DNA of 64,000 bases from Streptosporangium sp040640155 (GCF_040640155.1 NZ_JBFABE010000044.1:1-64000); one strand, 5' to 3'. Positions 1 through 8,021 are shown, counted from the first letter of the stretch. Notes: generated by a model from the letters alone, not told the origin. Numbers and translations: made by a program.

Positions 1-1416
1 CGCCGTCGCATCAGGAGTCGCCGCGATCTGCCGCCGGAGCAACCCGTCCACCGACACGTCGGCGGCGACCTCCGGCGCCCTTCCCACACCGGCCGGGGCG
101 TTCCGCACGGGAAGGGCCGTTTCGGCGAGTTCGTGGAGGGTGGTGTCCGGCCCCGCACCGAGCGCCCGCTCAAGGAACAGGGCGAAGGCGGCCGCGTGCC
201 GTTCCACGTCCGCCACGGAGGTGATCGACTCGTGTCCGGCCAGTTCCAGGCGCAGCCCGGACACCGGATCGCGGTAGACCGACAGATCCAGTTTCCCGAT
301 CTGTCCCGGGTTGACGGTCTCCACCGTCCCGGTGACCTGATCGAATCGTGCGACGTACTCGAAGAGCTTGATGTTGATGGAGGGCAGCAGGAAGTAGGAC
401 AAGTCGCTTCCCGGCCAGCTCCGGGCGATGTGGTGGTCCTCCACGGCGGAATGCGCCTTCGCCTGCTGCATCTGCCGTCCGACGGCCTTCATCAGCTCCG
501 CGAGCGTGCGGCTCGGACCGATCGAGGCCACCACCGGCAGCACCCGCGACATCGCGTTGGGCGTCCGCAGCAGGCCGGGGGTGTCCCGCATCATGAACGG
601 CACTCGCACCGCGATGTCGGACCGTTGCTCGGCGAACGACGTGTAGAGCCCCCACAGGGCGATCAGGGTGTCGGTCCAGTTCGCGCGGACGCTCCGCGAG
701 AACACCCGCAGACGGTCGAACACGCCGTCGGCCGTCGGTAGCCGGACAGGCCGGTAGGAGAAGGAGAAGAGTTCGGCCGCGACGGTCGAGGAGCGCTCCT
801 GGGCGACGTCCACGTCCAGCAGCCGGCGCCAGTACTCCACCGCGCCGGCCTCCGGCCCCACCGGGTCGTGCGGCGGCGGCAGGGCGTCCGCCAGCCTGCC
901 GAACCAGGCCTCGGGAACGGGTTCGTCCTGGACGGCCGCCGAGTAGATCTCCGCGACGCGGCGGATGAACAGCGTGACGCTGTACCCGTCGAGCAGGATG
1001 TTGTCCGCCGTGAAGACCCATGCCCAGGTGCCGTCCGTACGCCGCAGCAACACCGAGGCCGTGGACAGCTCCACGGACAGCTCCACGGCGGTCGCGGCGG
1101 GATCGTCGAGCGAGGCGCGAACCAGGTCACGGATCGCCGCGTCGTCGTGCGGCTCGTCCACCACGGTCGTCTCGAGGCGCCTCGTCGTGTCGACGTACTG
1201 GGACGGGATGCCCTGCTCCTCGTGGAACCGGACGCGCAGGGCGTCGGTCTCCGTGAAGGCACGGCTGACCGCGGCGGTGAAGGCGGCCGTGTCCACCGGG
1301 CCGGGCAGCCAGGTGATCTCGGCCGCCCGGAACGCCGCCGGCGCGGAGAACAACCTCTGGGCGGCCCAGATGCCCCGTTGGCTGGCGGACAGGGCTACCC
1401 GCTCGTCGGCGTCCAC
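1..1416 (-). CDS. Nonribosomal peptide synthetase, N-terminal condensation/cyclisation-like domain (partial)
   Basis: Left-truncated; 472 codons are visible. The N-terminus (LSASQRGIWAAQRL) is the first core motif of a condensation domain in the EntF style, and the domain runs to about residue 450, where a linker ending in RRQIAATPDATA begins an adenylation domain that leaves the window. The usual catalytic HHxxxDG is replaced by DNILLDGYS (D138, D143, S146), which formally fits the DxxxxDxxS signature of heterocyclisation domains although the rest reads as an ordinary C domain. The GTG start follows AGAGGA about 11 bases upstream and lies just after the stop of the aryl-AMP ligase, so the two are co-transcribed. 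Known family role: condenses (or cyclises) an acyl carrier-bound aryl acid with an amino acid during siderophore assembly. Product identity is inference. Confidence 0.85.
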   Translation of the reverse strand, partial: MDADERVALSASQRGIWAAQRLFSAPAAFRAAEITWLPGPVDTAAFTAAVSRAFTETDALRVRFHEEQGIPSQYVDTTRRLETTVVDEPHDDAAIRDLVRASLDDPAATAVELSVELSTASVLLRRTDGTWAWVFTADNILLDGYSVTLFIRRVAEIYSAAVQDEPVPEAWFGRLADALPPPHDPVGPEAGAVEYWRRLLDVDVAQERSSTVAAELFSFSYRPVRLPTADGVFDRLRVFSRSVRANWTDTLIALWGLYTSFAEQRSDIAVRVPFMMRDTPGLLRTPNAMSRVLPVVASIGPSRTLAELMKAVGRQMQQAKAHSAVEDHHIARSWPGSDLSYFLLPSINIKLFEYVARFDQVTGTVETVNPGQIGKLDLSVYRDPVSGLRLELAGHESITSVADVERHAAAFALFLERALGAGPDTTLHELAETALPVRNAPAGVGRAPEVAADVSVDGLLRRQIAATPDATA

Positions 1417-1433
1417 CGGAAGGGTCCGTCCTC

Positions 1434-3065
1434 TCAGTTCTGTCGAACTCGTTGCAGCCGCTTGCTGACCTTGCCGACCGCCGTCTGCGGGAACTCGGCG
1501 ACGACCTCCAGCGCGTCCGGCAGCTTGTACGAGGCGAGGCCTTGGTCGCGGAGGTACTTCCGGATGGAGGGCAGTTTCAGCGTGGCCGGGTCGGCCTCCG
1601 CCCGCGGGATCACGAACGCCTTGACGCGCTCGCCCAGGATGGCGTCGGGGATCCCGATGACGGACGCGTCGTGTACTCCCTCGTGCCCGAGGATGAGGTT
1701 CTCCACCTCTTCGGGGGCGACCTTCTCGCCACCCCGGTTGATCTGGTCCTTCGACCGTCCCACCACGGCCAGGTAGCCGTTCTCGCCGAGCTCGATGATG
1801 TCGCCCGTGCGGTAGAAGCCGTCGGGGGTGAAGCTGCGGGCGTTCTCCTCGGGGTTGCGGAAGTAGCCACGGATGGTGGAGGGGCCGCGGGTCAGCAGAT
1901 GCCCCGGCACGCCGGGCGGCACCGGCCGGCCGCCGTCGTCCACGACGAGCAGTTCGTCGCCCGGTGAGATGGGGCGGCCCTGGCACCGCACGCTCGTCTC
2001 CTCGTCGACGTCGAACCGGTTGTAGTTGACCAGCCCCTCGGCCATGCCGAAGCCCTGTTGCAGGATGACGCCGAGCTCGGGCCGCACGCGCCGGGCCGCC
2101 TCGATGCTGAGTCTCGCCCCGCCGACGTGCAGGCTCTCCAGGCTCGACAGGTCGTAGCGGTCCTTGAGCGAGGAGTTCAGCCAGGCCAGCAGGAGCGGCG
2201 GGACGATCGACGACTGGGTGACGCGGTGCCGCTGGATGAGCGGGAACACGGTGTCGGGGCTGCCGTCGTGGGCCAGCACCACGGTTCCGCCGACGCTGAG
2301 AACGCTCAGGAAGCCCGGGGAGCGCACCGACATGCTGTGGCAGATCGGCACCGCGGTCAGCTGCACGGAGGCCTCGGTGATGCCGCAGAGCGGGATGCTC
2401 GCCCTTACGGAATGGAGGTAGGTCTCGCTGGTGTGCGGGATCATCTTGGGCCGCCCCGTCGTGCCGCCGGACAGTTGCAGCAGGGCGACGTCGCCCGGCA
2501 GGGAACGCCGCTCGTGGGGCAGCGGGTCGTGCGCCAGCAGGCGGTCGAGGTCGGCGCCGCCGCCGTCGGCGTCGAGCACCACGGTGTGCTCCAGGCTGGG
2601 CCACGTCGCCTTCAGCTCCGCCGCCAACGCGGCCAGGTCGGCGCCGTCGTGCCGTGCGACGGTGACGTAGACGCGGGCGTCGGTCACCGAGACGAAGTGC
2701 TCGATCTCGGTACGCCGGTGCGCGGCCGGCGCGAAGACGGGGATGGCGCCGATCTCCCAGAACGCGTAGACGAACGCGATGAACTCGGGAATGTTCGGCA
2801 GGTGCACGACGGCCCGGTCTCCGCGGCCGACGCCGAGGTGGCGCAGGCCCGCGGCGATCCGGAGGATCCGGTCGCCGAGCTCCGCGTAGGTGAGGCTGGT
2901 CTCACCCGCGACGATCGCCGTCTTCCCGGGGACTCGCGCGACGGTGGCGAACAACGGCTCCGGAAGCGTCTGGTCGATCCAGTACCCCGCCTCGCGATAG
3001 CGGGCGGCGGTCTCGGCGGGGTAGGGCACGAAACCGTCGAGGGGGAGCGGATCGAGATCGGCCAT
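1434..3065 (-). CDS. Aryl acid-AMP ligase (DhbE/EntE/MbtA family)
   Basis: 543 residues, the usual family length. It should activate an aromatic acid as the acyl-adenylate and load it on a carrier protein for siderophore synthesis. Visible motifs: P-loop LSGGTTGRPK (199-208), FGMAEGLVNY, YRTGD, hinge/A8 GRSKDQINRGGEK, and terminal VGKVSK with the catalytic lysine. In 2,3-dihydroxybenzoate and salicylate enzymes the pocket reads HNYPLSSPG; here it reads HSMSVRSPG (from H243), so the Asn that contacts the 2-hydroxyl is Ser244, while the Ser before PG and the Val of GLVNY are retained. The ATG at 3065 is preferred over an adjacent in-frame TTG. The ATG overlaps the panD stop (TGATG), indicating translational coupling. 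The substrate is therefore uncertain within hydroxy-aryl acids. Confidence 0.9.
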   Translation of the reverse strand: MADLDPLPLDGFVPYPAETAARYREAGYWIDQTLPEPLFATVARVPGKTAIVAGETSLTYAELGDRILRIAAGLRHLGVGRGDRAVVHLPNIPEFIAFVYAFWEIGAIPVFAPAAHRRTEIEHFVSVTDARVYVTVARHDGADLAALAAELKATWPSLEHTVVLDADGGGADLDRLLAHDPLPHERRSLPGDVALLQLSGGTTGRPKMIPHTSETYLHSVRASIPLCGITEASVQLTAVPICHSMSVRSPGFLSVLSVGGTVVLAHDGSPDTVFPLIQRHRVTQSSIVPPLLLAWLNSSLKDRYDLSSLESLHVGGARLSIEAARRVRPELGVILQQGFGMAEGLVNYNRFDVDEETSVRCQGRPISPGDELLVVDDGGRPVPPGVPGHLLTRGPSTIRGYFRNPEENARSFTPDGFYRTGDIIELGENGYLAVVGRSKDQINRGGEKVAPEEVENLILGHEGVHDASVIGIPDAILGERVKAFVIPRAEADPATLKLPSIRKYLRDQGLASYKLPDALEVVAEFPQTAVGKVSKRLQRVRQN

Positions 3066-3478
3066 CAAAGCCCCCGCGACGAGACCTGGTCGACCGCGCC
3101 GGGTACCGGTTCCGCGGGGTCGTGTCCCAGCGCGACGATCCGGTTGCCGGCGTCGACGTGCACGACGCGCGGCTCGTGGGTGATCAGCTCGGTCTCGTCG
3201 GCGAGCAGGTAGGACATGATGATCACCAGGTCGCCGGGCTTCACCAGGTGCGCCGCGGCGCCGTTGATGCAGATCTGTCCCCCGCCGGCGGTCCCGGTGA
3301 TGACGTAGGTCTCGATGCGGGCGCCGTTCGTGATGTCGACGACCTGGACCTTCTCGCCTTCGACGAGGCCCGCGGCCCGGACCAGATCTTCGTCGATCGT
3401 GATCGAGCCCACGTAGTGCAGATCGGCCTGCGTGACGGTGGCACGGTGGATCTTTCCACCGAGGACGGTACGGAACAT
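3065..3478 (-). CDS. panD: Aspartate 1-decarboxylase, pyruvoyl enzyme
   Basis: 137 residues, normal PanD size. PanD decarboxylates L-aspartate to beta-alanine after self-cleavage that makes a pyruvoyl group. The cleavage site G24-S25 (HYVGSITID) and the active-site residues Lys9, Tyr22, Arg54 and Tyr58 are all present at canonical positions. It is the second gene of an iron-box operon, between mbtH (27 bp upstream) and an aryl-AMP ligase (1-bp overlap), so it probably supplies beta-alanine as a building block for the peptide rather than for pantothenate. Beta-alanine-containing phenolate siderophores such as the madurastatins are a known precedent; that link is inference. Confidence 0.93.
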   Translation of the reverse strand: MFRTVLGGKIHRATVTQADLHYVGSITIDEDLVRAAGLVEGEKVQVVDITNGARIETYVITGTAGGGQICINGAAAHLVKPGDLVIIMSYLLADETELITHEPRVVHVDAGNRIVALGHDPAEPVPGAVDQVSSRGL

Positions 3479-3505
3479 GGTGTTCTCCCTGGGTCGAGAA
3501 GTCGG

Positions 3506-3766
3506 TCAGTTGCCGGTGCGGACCGCGTCCCGGGACGCGCCCTCCTGCTCGGCGATGAAGTCTCGAAGGGACTTGGGACGAAGGTCGGTCCAGGTCCTGT
3601 CGATCCAGGCGAGGACCTCCTGGCGGGGAGCACCGTCGGGGGCGCCGAAGACGATCGTCCAGCCACCGGGCACCGGTTTGAAGGTCGGCCAGAGGGAGTA
3701 CTGCTCCTCGTGATTCACAAGGGCGTAGAAACTGCCGCTGTCATCGTCGAAGGGGTTTTGAGGCAT
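3506..3766 (-). CDS. mbtH: MbtH-like NRPS chaperone
   Basis: 86 residues. MbtH-like proteins bind and activate NRPS adenylation domains. The family signature is complete: NHEEQYSLWP, PGGW, and WIDRTWTDLRP near the C-terminus. The ATG at 3766 is chosen because GGGAGGAACC precedes it directly; an upstream in-frame start at 3823 would add 19 residues unlike the family. First gene of the mbtH-panD-ligase-NRPS operon, about 85 bp downstream of the iron box, so expression is expected under iron limitation. Confidence 0.95.
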   Translation of the reverse strand: MPQNPFDDDSGSFYALVNHEEQYSLWPTFKPVPGGWTIVFGAPDGAPRQEVLAWIDRTWTDLRPKSLRDFIAEQEGASRDAVRTGN

Positions 3767-3849
3767 GGTTCCTCCCTGTGGACTTCTGTGCGGAGTTCGA
3801 TGGCAGCGACGAGCGAGCGACAAGACCGAGGCGTTGTCACTTGTCTTAT

Positions 3850-3868
3850 TTAGGTAAGCCTTGCCTAT
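3850..3868 (-). promoter_or_regulatory. IdeR/DmdR-type iron box
   Basis: TTAGGTAAGCCTTGCCTAT matches 14 of 19 positions of the consensus TTAGGTTAGGCTAACCTAA and lies in a locally A+T-rich patch where the minus-strand promoter of the mbtH operon must be. Ferrous iron-loaded DtxR-family repressors bind such sites. Function inferred from sequence and context. Confidence 0.85.
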
Positions 3869-4201
3869 CTTGTGATCGCATCCACCTCATCGTCAAGCCC
3901 CGATCTTCCCCGTGTCCGGTCGGTCACGGAGACGTGAAGTCGGCCCCGGAGCTGCTCGTGTGCCCCTGTCCGGCACGCGTCTCAGGGCAGGGGTGAGACG
4001 AAGCTCACCCTCCCTCCACCACGATGTGCCCCCGGGCCGCCGTGCGCCGGGCTCCGCGAACCGTCCGGCCGGCGCCGCGCGGACCCGCGCTCTGCCGCGC
4101 ACCGGTCCTGCCCGGCCTCGAACGAGAGGTAGGAAAATCCTAAAATCAGAACAGCGTCAGACAATGGCCGTCCAGATCGAATCGCCGCGCGTTCCCGGGT
4201 T
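3869..4201. other. Gene-free interval between siderophore operon and His-rich gene
   Basis: About 330 bp. No open frame with a convincing start, ribosome binding site or recognisable protein was found; only the divergent promoter regions at its two ends are supportable. Confidence 0.6.
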
Positions 4202-4255
4202 TTGACACCCGGTTCCCCCTGGGTACTGTCCGGTGTTGGAACACCGATTTCAACA
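4202..4255 (+). promoter_or_regulatory. Sigma70-type promoter with overlapping palindromic operator
   Basis: TTGACA (4202-4207), 16-bp spacer, TACTGT (4224-4229). Immediately downstream, 4234-4255 is a 22-bp near-perfect inverted repeat with arms TGTTGGAA and TTTCAACA, covering the expected start site. The position implies repression. The arms resemble Fur-family (Zur) boxes only loosely; Zur control is suggested by the His-rich product and is inference. Confidence 0.6.
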
Positions 4256-4264
4256 GGGGGAATG

Positions 4265-4420
4265 ATGTCTGTTTCAACCGAGCACCGCCCGCATGCCGAG
4301 CACGACCACCGGCACGGCGAGGGGTGTGGTCACGTGGCCGTCCCGCACGACGGCCACATCGACTACGTTCACGACGGTCATCGCCACGCCTCGCACGAGG
4401 GGCACTGGGACGACCACTGA
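4265..4420 (+). CDS. Small histidine-rich protein, probable metal-binding
   Basis: 51 residues, with about a quarter His plus several Asp/Glu and one Cys, including HDHRHGEGCGH and HDGHRHASHEGHWDDH; no membrane segment or signal peptide. This resembles a short conserved actinobacterial family whose metal role is unproven. The second of two adjacent ATGs (4265) is preferred because GGGGG ends 4 bases upstream; 4262 is too close. Single-gene unit behind a promoter/operator at 4202-4255. Likely zinc or nickel buffering or storage; function is inference. Confidence 0.75.
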   Translation: MSVSTEHRPHAEHDHRHGEGCGHVAVPHDGHIDYVHDGHRHASHEGHWDDH

Positions 4421-4607
4421 CGGCGGGACGTGCGATCGCGGCGTCCGGGAAATCGAGAACGACAAAGCCGGATTTAATCAACGGGCACGAAAGTGTCATG
4501 GAAATCCGGCCGACGCCTCCGTTCAGGAAATGCGCGGGGAGAACGAAACGGCCGTTCTCCCGGTGGCGGCGGGCCGATGAACTCGCCGCGGGCCCGCGGC
4601 GGCCGGC

Positions 4608-5423
4608 TTACGGCGAGGTGCCCGTGCCGTCCCCGGCGCCGGGGGCGTCCGGCAGGTAGCGCCGCAGGGTCGCCGCCTCCCTGGACAGCACCGCGGGGTC
4701 GTCGTCCGGGACGAATTCCAGGGACGCGTCGATCTCCCGCCCGGTCGCCGCGACCACGGCCAGGGCCCGGCGCCACAGCGCCTCCCGGTGCTCCAGCGGC
4801 CACCGTTCCCGGGGCGTCGGCCACCAGCTGAACACGTGCACCCCGTCCACCCGGTCCAGCACGGCCTCCAGCCCCGCCAGGGCCTCGTCGTCCGGCATCC
4901 CGTTCGGCGGCTGCCAGTAGGTCCGAAGGCCCGGGACGTCGTCCAGCATCGACCGGGCCGAGACGATGTCGTCGGTGAGGGTGTCGGCGTGGAACTCGGT
5001 GGCGACCGTGATGCCCGTGGCGCCCGTGACGCCGTCCGTCGTCGCCTCCGCCGCGCTGTCGACGCACCGCCTCAGGCCGTCCACGATCCGGCGGCGTCCG
5101 GCCGCCCCCACGGCCGCCGAGGCGGCGTTCCCGGCCCAGACCCTGATGCGCGGGGCGCCGAGCGCGCGCGCCGCGTCGAGGACCTGCCGCCACACCCGCC
5201 GGTCCTCCTCCGCGTCGGCGATGACGCCCACCCGGTAGTACGAGCCCAGCGCCGAGACCTCCAGGCCCGCGGCCCTGGTCGCCTCCGCCACGCGGCGCGC
5301 CTCGGCCTCGTCCCCCAGCGGGACGTGCGCGTCCTGTCCCCACTCGACGCGGTCGAGCCCGGCGTCCGCGGCCAGCCCGACGATCCGGTCCGCGCTCAGC
5401 GACCGGTAGGTGACACTGCACAT
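4608..5423 (-). CDS. Sugar phosphate isomerase/epimerase-like TIM barrel protein
   Basis: 271 residues of the xylose isomerase-like/AP endonuclease 2 barrel family. Visible features: N-terminal SVTYRSLSADRIVGLAADAG, VEWGQDAHVP, GLEVSALGSYYR, barrel strand IRVWAGN, TEFHADTLTD (metal-ligand type acidic/His cluster), YWQPPNG and HVFSWWP. Substrate unknown; members act on keto- or aldo-sugars and inositols. The frame is open for a further 98 codons upstream, but that part is Arg/Gly/Asp low complexity over a repeat-rich region, so the ATG at 5423 was chosen although its ribosome site is weak. It lies beside a 2-hydroxyacid dehydrogenase and a sugar ABC importer, so a catabolic role on pectin-derived sugar is plausible. 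Confidence 0.75.
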   Translation of the reverse strand: MCSVTYRSLSADRIVGLAADAGLDRVEWGQDAHVPLGDEAEARRVAEATRAAGLEVSALGSYYRVGVIADAEEDRRVWRQVLDAARALGAPRIRVWAGNAASAAVGAAGRRRIVDGLRRCVDSAAEATTDGVTGATGITVATEFHADTLTDDIVSARSMLDDVPGLRTYWQPPNGMPDDEALAGLEAVLDRVDGVHVFSWWPTPRERWPLEHREALWRRALAVVAATGREIDASLEFVPDDDPAVLSREAATLRRYLPDAPGAGDGTGTSP

Positions 5424-5671
5424 CCCCGGCCGCGGGAACGGCGCCCGTCTCGTCGCGTCCGGCCTGTCGCGCCCGTCCTCCCGCTTCCCTCGTCCGTCCT
5501 CGTCGCGTCCCGCGCCCGCTGTCATCCCGTCCCGTCCCGTCGTGTCCCGCTCCGCCCCGCTCCCGCTTCGCCGCGCCCCGTCCGGCCGCGCCCCGTCCGG
5601 CCGGGCGCCGTCCGCGCGGACACCGATCACCGTATCCCGGCCGGGCGGAGCGGACCCGGTGTTCCCGCACC

Positions 5672-5723
5672 CGCCCGCGGAGCGACCACGCCTCGAACGC
5701 CCGCGGAGCGACCACACCCCGAA
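5672..5723. repeat. Two head-to-tail 26-bp direct repeats
   Basis: Copies at 5672-5697 and 5698-5723 differ at 2 of 26 positions (core CCCGCGGAGCGACCAC). They lie in the 351-bp interval between the dehydrogenase and the TIM-barrel gene; the rest of that interval (5424-5671) is low-complexity CCCCGTCCGG-type sequence without a supportable gene. Regulatory role unknown. Confidence 0.8.
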
Positions 5724-5774
5724 CGGTGGCCGCCGGAGAGCCCGCTCGGGGACGCCGGTCCCGTGCGGGACTCG

Positions 5775-6788
5775 TCACGCCATGTACGGAAGCTGCTCCG
5801 GTTGCACCTGTCCCAGCAGCGGTATGCCGCTGAGGAACCGGCCCACCTCGGCAACGGCGAACTCTCCGAGGCGCCGCATCTCACGCCCCTGGGCCCCCGC
5901 CAGGTGCGGGGTGACCAGGACGTTGGGCAGGGCGAGGAGGGGGTGGCCGGACGGCAGCGGCTCGGGGTCGGTGACGTCGAGGACGGCCGAGATCCGGCCG
6001 GTGACGCAGGCCCGCGTCAGCGCCTCGGTGTCGATCAGGGACCCTCGGGCGGTGTTGACGACGGTCGCCCCGTCGGGCAGCAGGTCCAGTCTGCGGCCGT
6101 CGAGCATGTGGCGGGTCTCGGGGAGGGCGGGGGCGTGCACGGTGACCAGGTGGCTGCGGCGGCACAGGTCGTCCATGCCGACCGCCTCGGCACCGAGACG
6201 GTGGGCGTCGTCGGCGGTCAGGTACGGGTCGTAGAGCAGGACCTCGACGTCGAACTCCCGCAGCCGCCGCAGCACCAGACGGCCCACCCGGGAGGCTCCG
6301 ATCACGCCCACGGTGCAGCCGTGCAGGCCGGTGCCGTCGCCCGAGAGCCAGTCGGCGGGGCCGCCCTCGACGGCGGCGGCGTACCGCCTGGCGCGGCCGA
6401 ACACCTGCTTGGCACCCAGGACGAGCATGGCCATGGTGTAGTCGGCGACGGGGACGGCGTTGGCCTCCGCGGCGGTGGACACCAGGAGCCCGCGCTCGAA
6501 CACGACGGGATCGACGGAGGTCTTGACGGTGCCGGCGGCGTGCACGAGGGCACGCAGCCGGGGCGCCGCCTCCAGAACGGCGGCGTCGACGCGCGGACAC
6601 CCCCAGCCGGTGAGCAGGATGTCCGTCCGCGCCAGGACCGCGGCGGCGGACGGTCCTTCGAACGAGGTGAACGTCGTCGCAGGATCGATGTCGACCAGAT
6701 GCCGCAGTCGGGTGACGAGGTCGGCGGGGAAGACTCCGCCGAACGCCCAGGGGGCGATGGCGAAGACCGCGACGGGTCGCCGTGGCAC
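5775..6788 (-). CDS. D-isomer-specific 2-hydroxyacid dehydrogenase
   Basis: 337 residues. NAD(P)-dependent oxidoreductase of 2-keto/2-hydroxy acids. Rossmann motif VGVIGASRVGRLVL, conserved arginine in NTARGSLID, acidic residue region VTDPEPL, and catalytic His in TPHLAG are present in order. Substrate not assignable. GTG start at 6788 has AGGAG 8 bases upstream. It is divergent from the sugar ABC transporter, and a LacI-type operator (6827-6840) lies in the shared intergenic region, so it is probably part of the same regulon and acts on acids from rhamnogalacturonan breakdown. Confidence 0.88.
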   Translation of the reverse strand: MPRRPVAVFAIAPWAFGGVFPADLVTRLRHLVDIDPATTFTSFEGPSAAAVLARTDILLTGWGCPRVDAAVLEAAPRLRALVHAAGTVKTSVDPVVFERGLLVSTAAEANAVPVADYTMAMLVLGAKQVFGRARRYAAAVEGGPADWLSGDGTGLHGCTVGVIGASRVGRLVLRRLREFDVEVLLYDPYLTADDAHRLGAEAVGMDDLCRRSHLVTVHAPALPETRHMLDGRRLDLLPDGATVVNTARGSLIDTEALTRACVTGRISAVLDVTDPEPLPSGHPLLALPNVLVTPHLAGAQGREMRRLGEFAVAEVGRFLSGIPLLGQVQPEQLPYMA

Positions 6789-6826
6789 GGAGGGGACTCC
6801 TGTCGGTAGGTCGGCGGGAGAACCGA

Positions 6827-6840
6827 TGTAAACGGTTCCA
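6827..6840. promoter_or_regulatory. LacI-family operator
   Basis: TGTAAACGGTTCCA, centred on CG, fits TGnAAnCGnTTnCA. It is nested in a 19-bp inverted repeat (GAACCG/CGGTTC arms). It sits 38 bp upstream of the dehydrogenase start in the divergent region shared with the ABC importer. Confidence 0.75.
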
Positions 6841-6950
6841 CAAACAGGGTCACCTTACGCGCCGGACGGATCGTCCACAACGGCCTCTCGGGAGGGCAAG
6901 CATCGCCTATACATGGATGTTCACCATCACAGGAGGAAGGTGACGGACTA

Positions 6951-6979
6951 TTGACGCGCTTATGTAAACGTTTTATGTT
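6951..6979 (+). promoter_or_regulatory. Promoter of ABC importer with LacI operator in spacer
   Basis: TTGACG (6951-6956) and TATGTT (6974-6979) are 17 bp apart; TGTAAACGTTTTAT (6963-6976), a LacI-family operator, fills the spacer and overlaps the -10. This geometry predicts tight repression. It also shows that codons upstream of 7026 in the permease frame are not translated. Confidence 0.8.
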
Positions 6980-7025
6980 GATGAACATTCTGTTTCCGCT
7001 CGGTACCGCAGGAAGGGCGTTGGAC

Positions 7026-8021
7026 GTGAGCATGACGCGGATCCGCGGTGACTCCGGTGGCACCGGCCCGCCCGTCGAGAAGGCCCGGGCCTCGTCCTCC
7101 GTCGGCGGTTCCCCCGCCGGCCGCCTGCGGCGCGTCCGGACCGACCGGGTACTGCTGGTCATCGCGGTACCGGGCCTGGCGTACTTCCTGTTCTTCCACT
7201 ACGGCGCGCTGTTCGGCAACGTCCTGGCCTTCCAGGACTACATCCCCTTCCTCGGCGTCCGGGGCAGCGAGTGGGTGGGCCTGGCGCACTTCGAGCGCAT
7301 GTTCGGCGACCCGGCGTTCTGGAACGCGGTCGAGAACACGCTGATCATCGCCGCGCTGCAGCTGGTGTTCTTCTTCCCCGCGCCGCTCGCCCTGGCACTG
7401 CTGCTGAACAGCCTGGTCGGCGACACCGTCCGGCGGTTCGTGCAGAGCGTGATCTACCTGCCGCACTTCCTGTCCTGGGTGATCGTCATCGCGCTCTTCC
7501 AGCAGATGCTGGGCGGCGCGGGCGTGGTGAACGGCTGGCTGTCGGACCTGGGTGCGGGCGGCGTCTCGATCATCGGCAACCCCGACGCCTACGGGCCGCT
7601 GGTGATCGCGCAGCTCATCTGGAAGGAGTGCGGCTGGGCCACGATCATCTTCCTGGCGGCACTGTCACAGGTCGACGAGCAGCAGTACGAGGCGGCGGCG
7701 CTGGACGGCGCCGGCTGGGGGCGGCGGCTGTGGCACGTCACGCTGCCCGCGATCAGGCCCGTCATCGTGCTGCTGCTGGTGCTGCGGCTGGGCGAGTTCC
7801 TGTCGATCGGGTTCGAGCAGTTCTTCCTGCAGCGCCAGTCGGTGGGACCGGAGACCGGCGAGGTGCTGGAGACGTTCGTCTACTTCACCGGCTTCGCGGG
7901 CGGGGACTTCGGTTACGCCGCCGCGGTCGGGCTGTTCAAGGGACTGATCGGCGTGGTGCTCATCTACACCGCCAACAAGGTGGCGCACCGGCTGGGCGAG
8001 CAGGGGGTGTACAAGGCATGA
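7026..8021 (+). CDS. Sugar ABC transporter permease, LplB type
   Basis: 331 residues, inner membrane, about six transmembrane segments after a basic cytoplasmic N-terminus. The EAA loop that contacts the ATPase is present (YEAAALDGAGWGRRLWHVTLP region). Similar to LplB/YtePuvU-type permeases that import oligosaccharides including unsaturated rhamnogalacturonan products. GTG 7026 is preferred (AGGAAG 10 bases upstream); ATG 7032 is an alternative; the open frame extends further upstream through the promoter. The stop overlaps the next start (ATGA). No ATPase gene is in the operon, as is usual for actinobacterial carbohydrate importers that use the shared MsiK-type ATPase. Confidence 0.92.
   Translation: MSMTRIRGDSGGTGPPVEKARASSSVGGSPAGRLRRVRTDRVLLVIAVPGLAYFLFFHYGALFGNVLAFQDYIPFLGVRGSEWVGLAHFERMFGDPAFWNAVENTLIIAALQLVFFFPAPLALALLLNSLVGDTVRRFVQSVIYLPHFLSWVIVIALFQQMLGGAGVVNGWLSDLGAGGVSIIGNPDAYGPLVIAQLIWKECGWATIIFLAALSQVDEQQYEAAALDGAGWGRRLWHVTLPAIRPVIVLLLVLRLGEFLSIGFEQFFLQRQSVGPETGEVLETFVYFTGFAGGDFGYAAAVGLFKGLIGVVLIYTANKVAHRLGEQGVYKA

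Noticed and set aside
1..3868. Naming the operon as madurastatin biosynthesis
   Set aside because: Only the first domain of the NRPS is visible and the ligase pocket is atypical, so a specific product cannot be assigned.
3893..4205. Short overlapping frames between 3.9 and 4.2 kb
   Set aside because: No ribosome site, Arg/Pro-rich, overlapping on both strands; no support as genes.
4474..5778. Long minus frame over the TIM-barrel gene
   Set aside because: Arg/Gly/Ala-rich out-of-frame reading; the neighbouring frame contains the recognisable isomerase-like protein.
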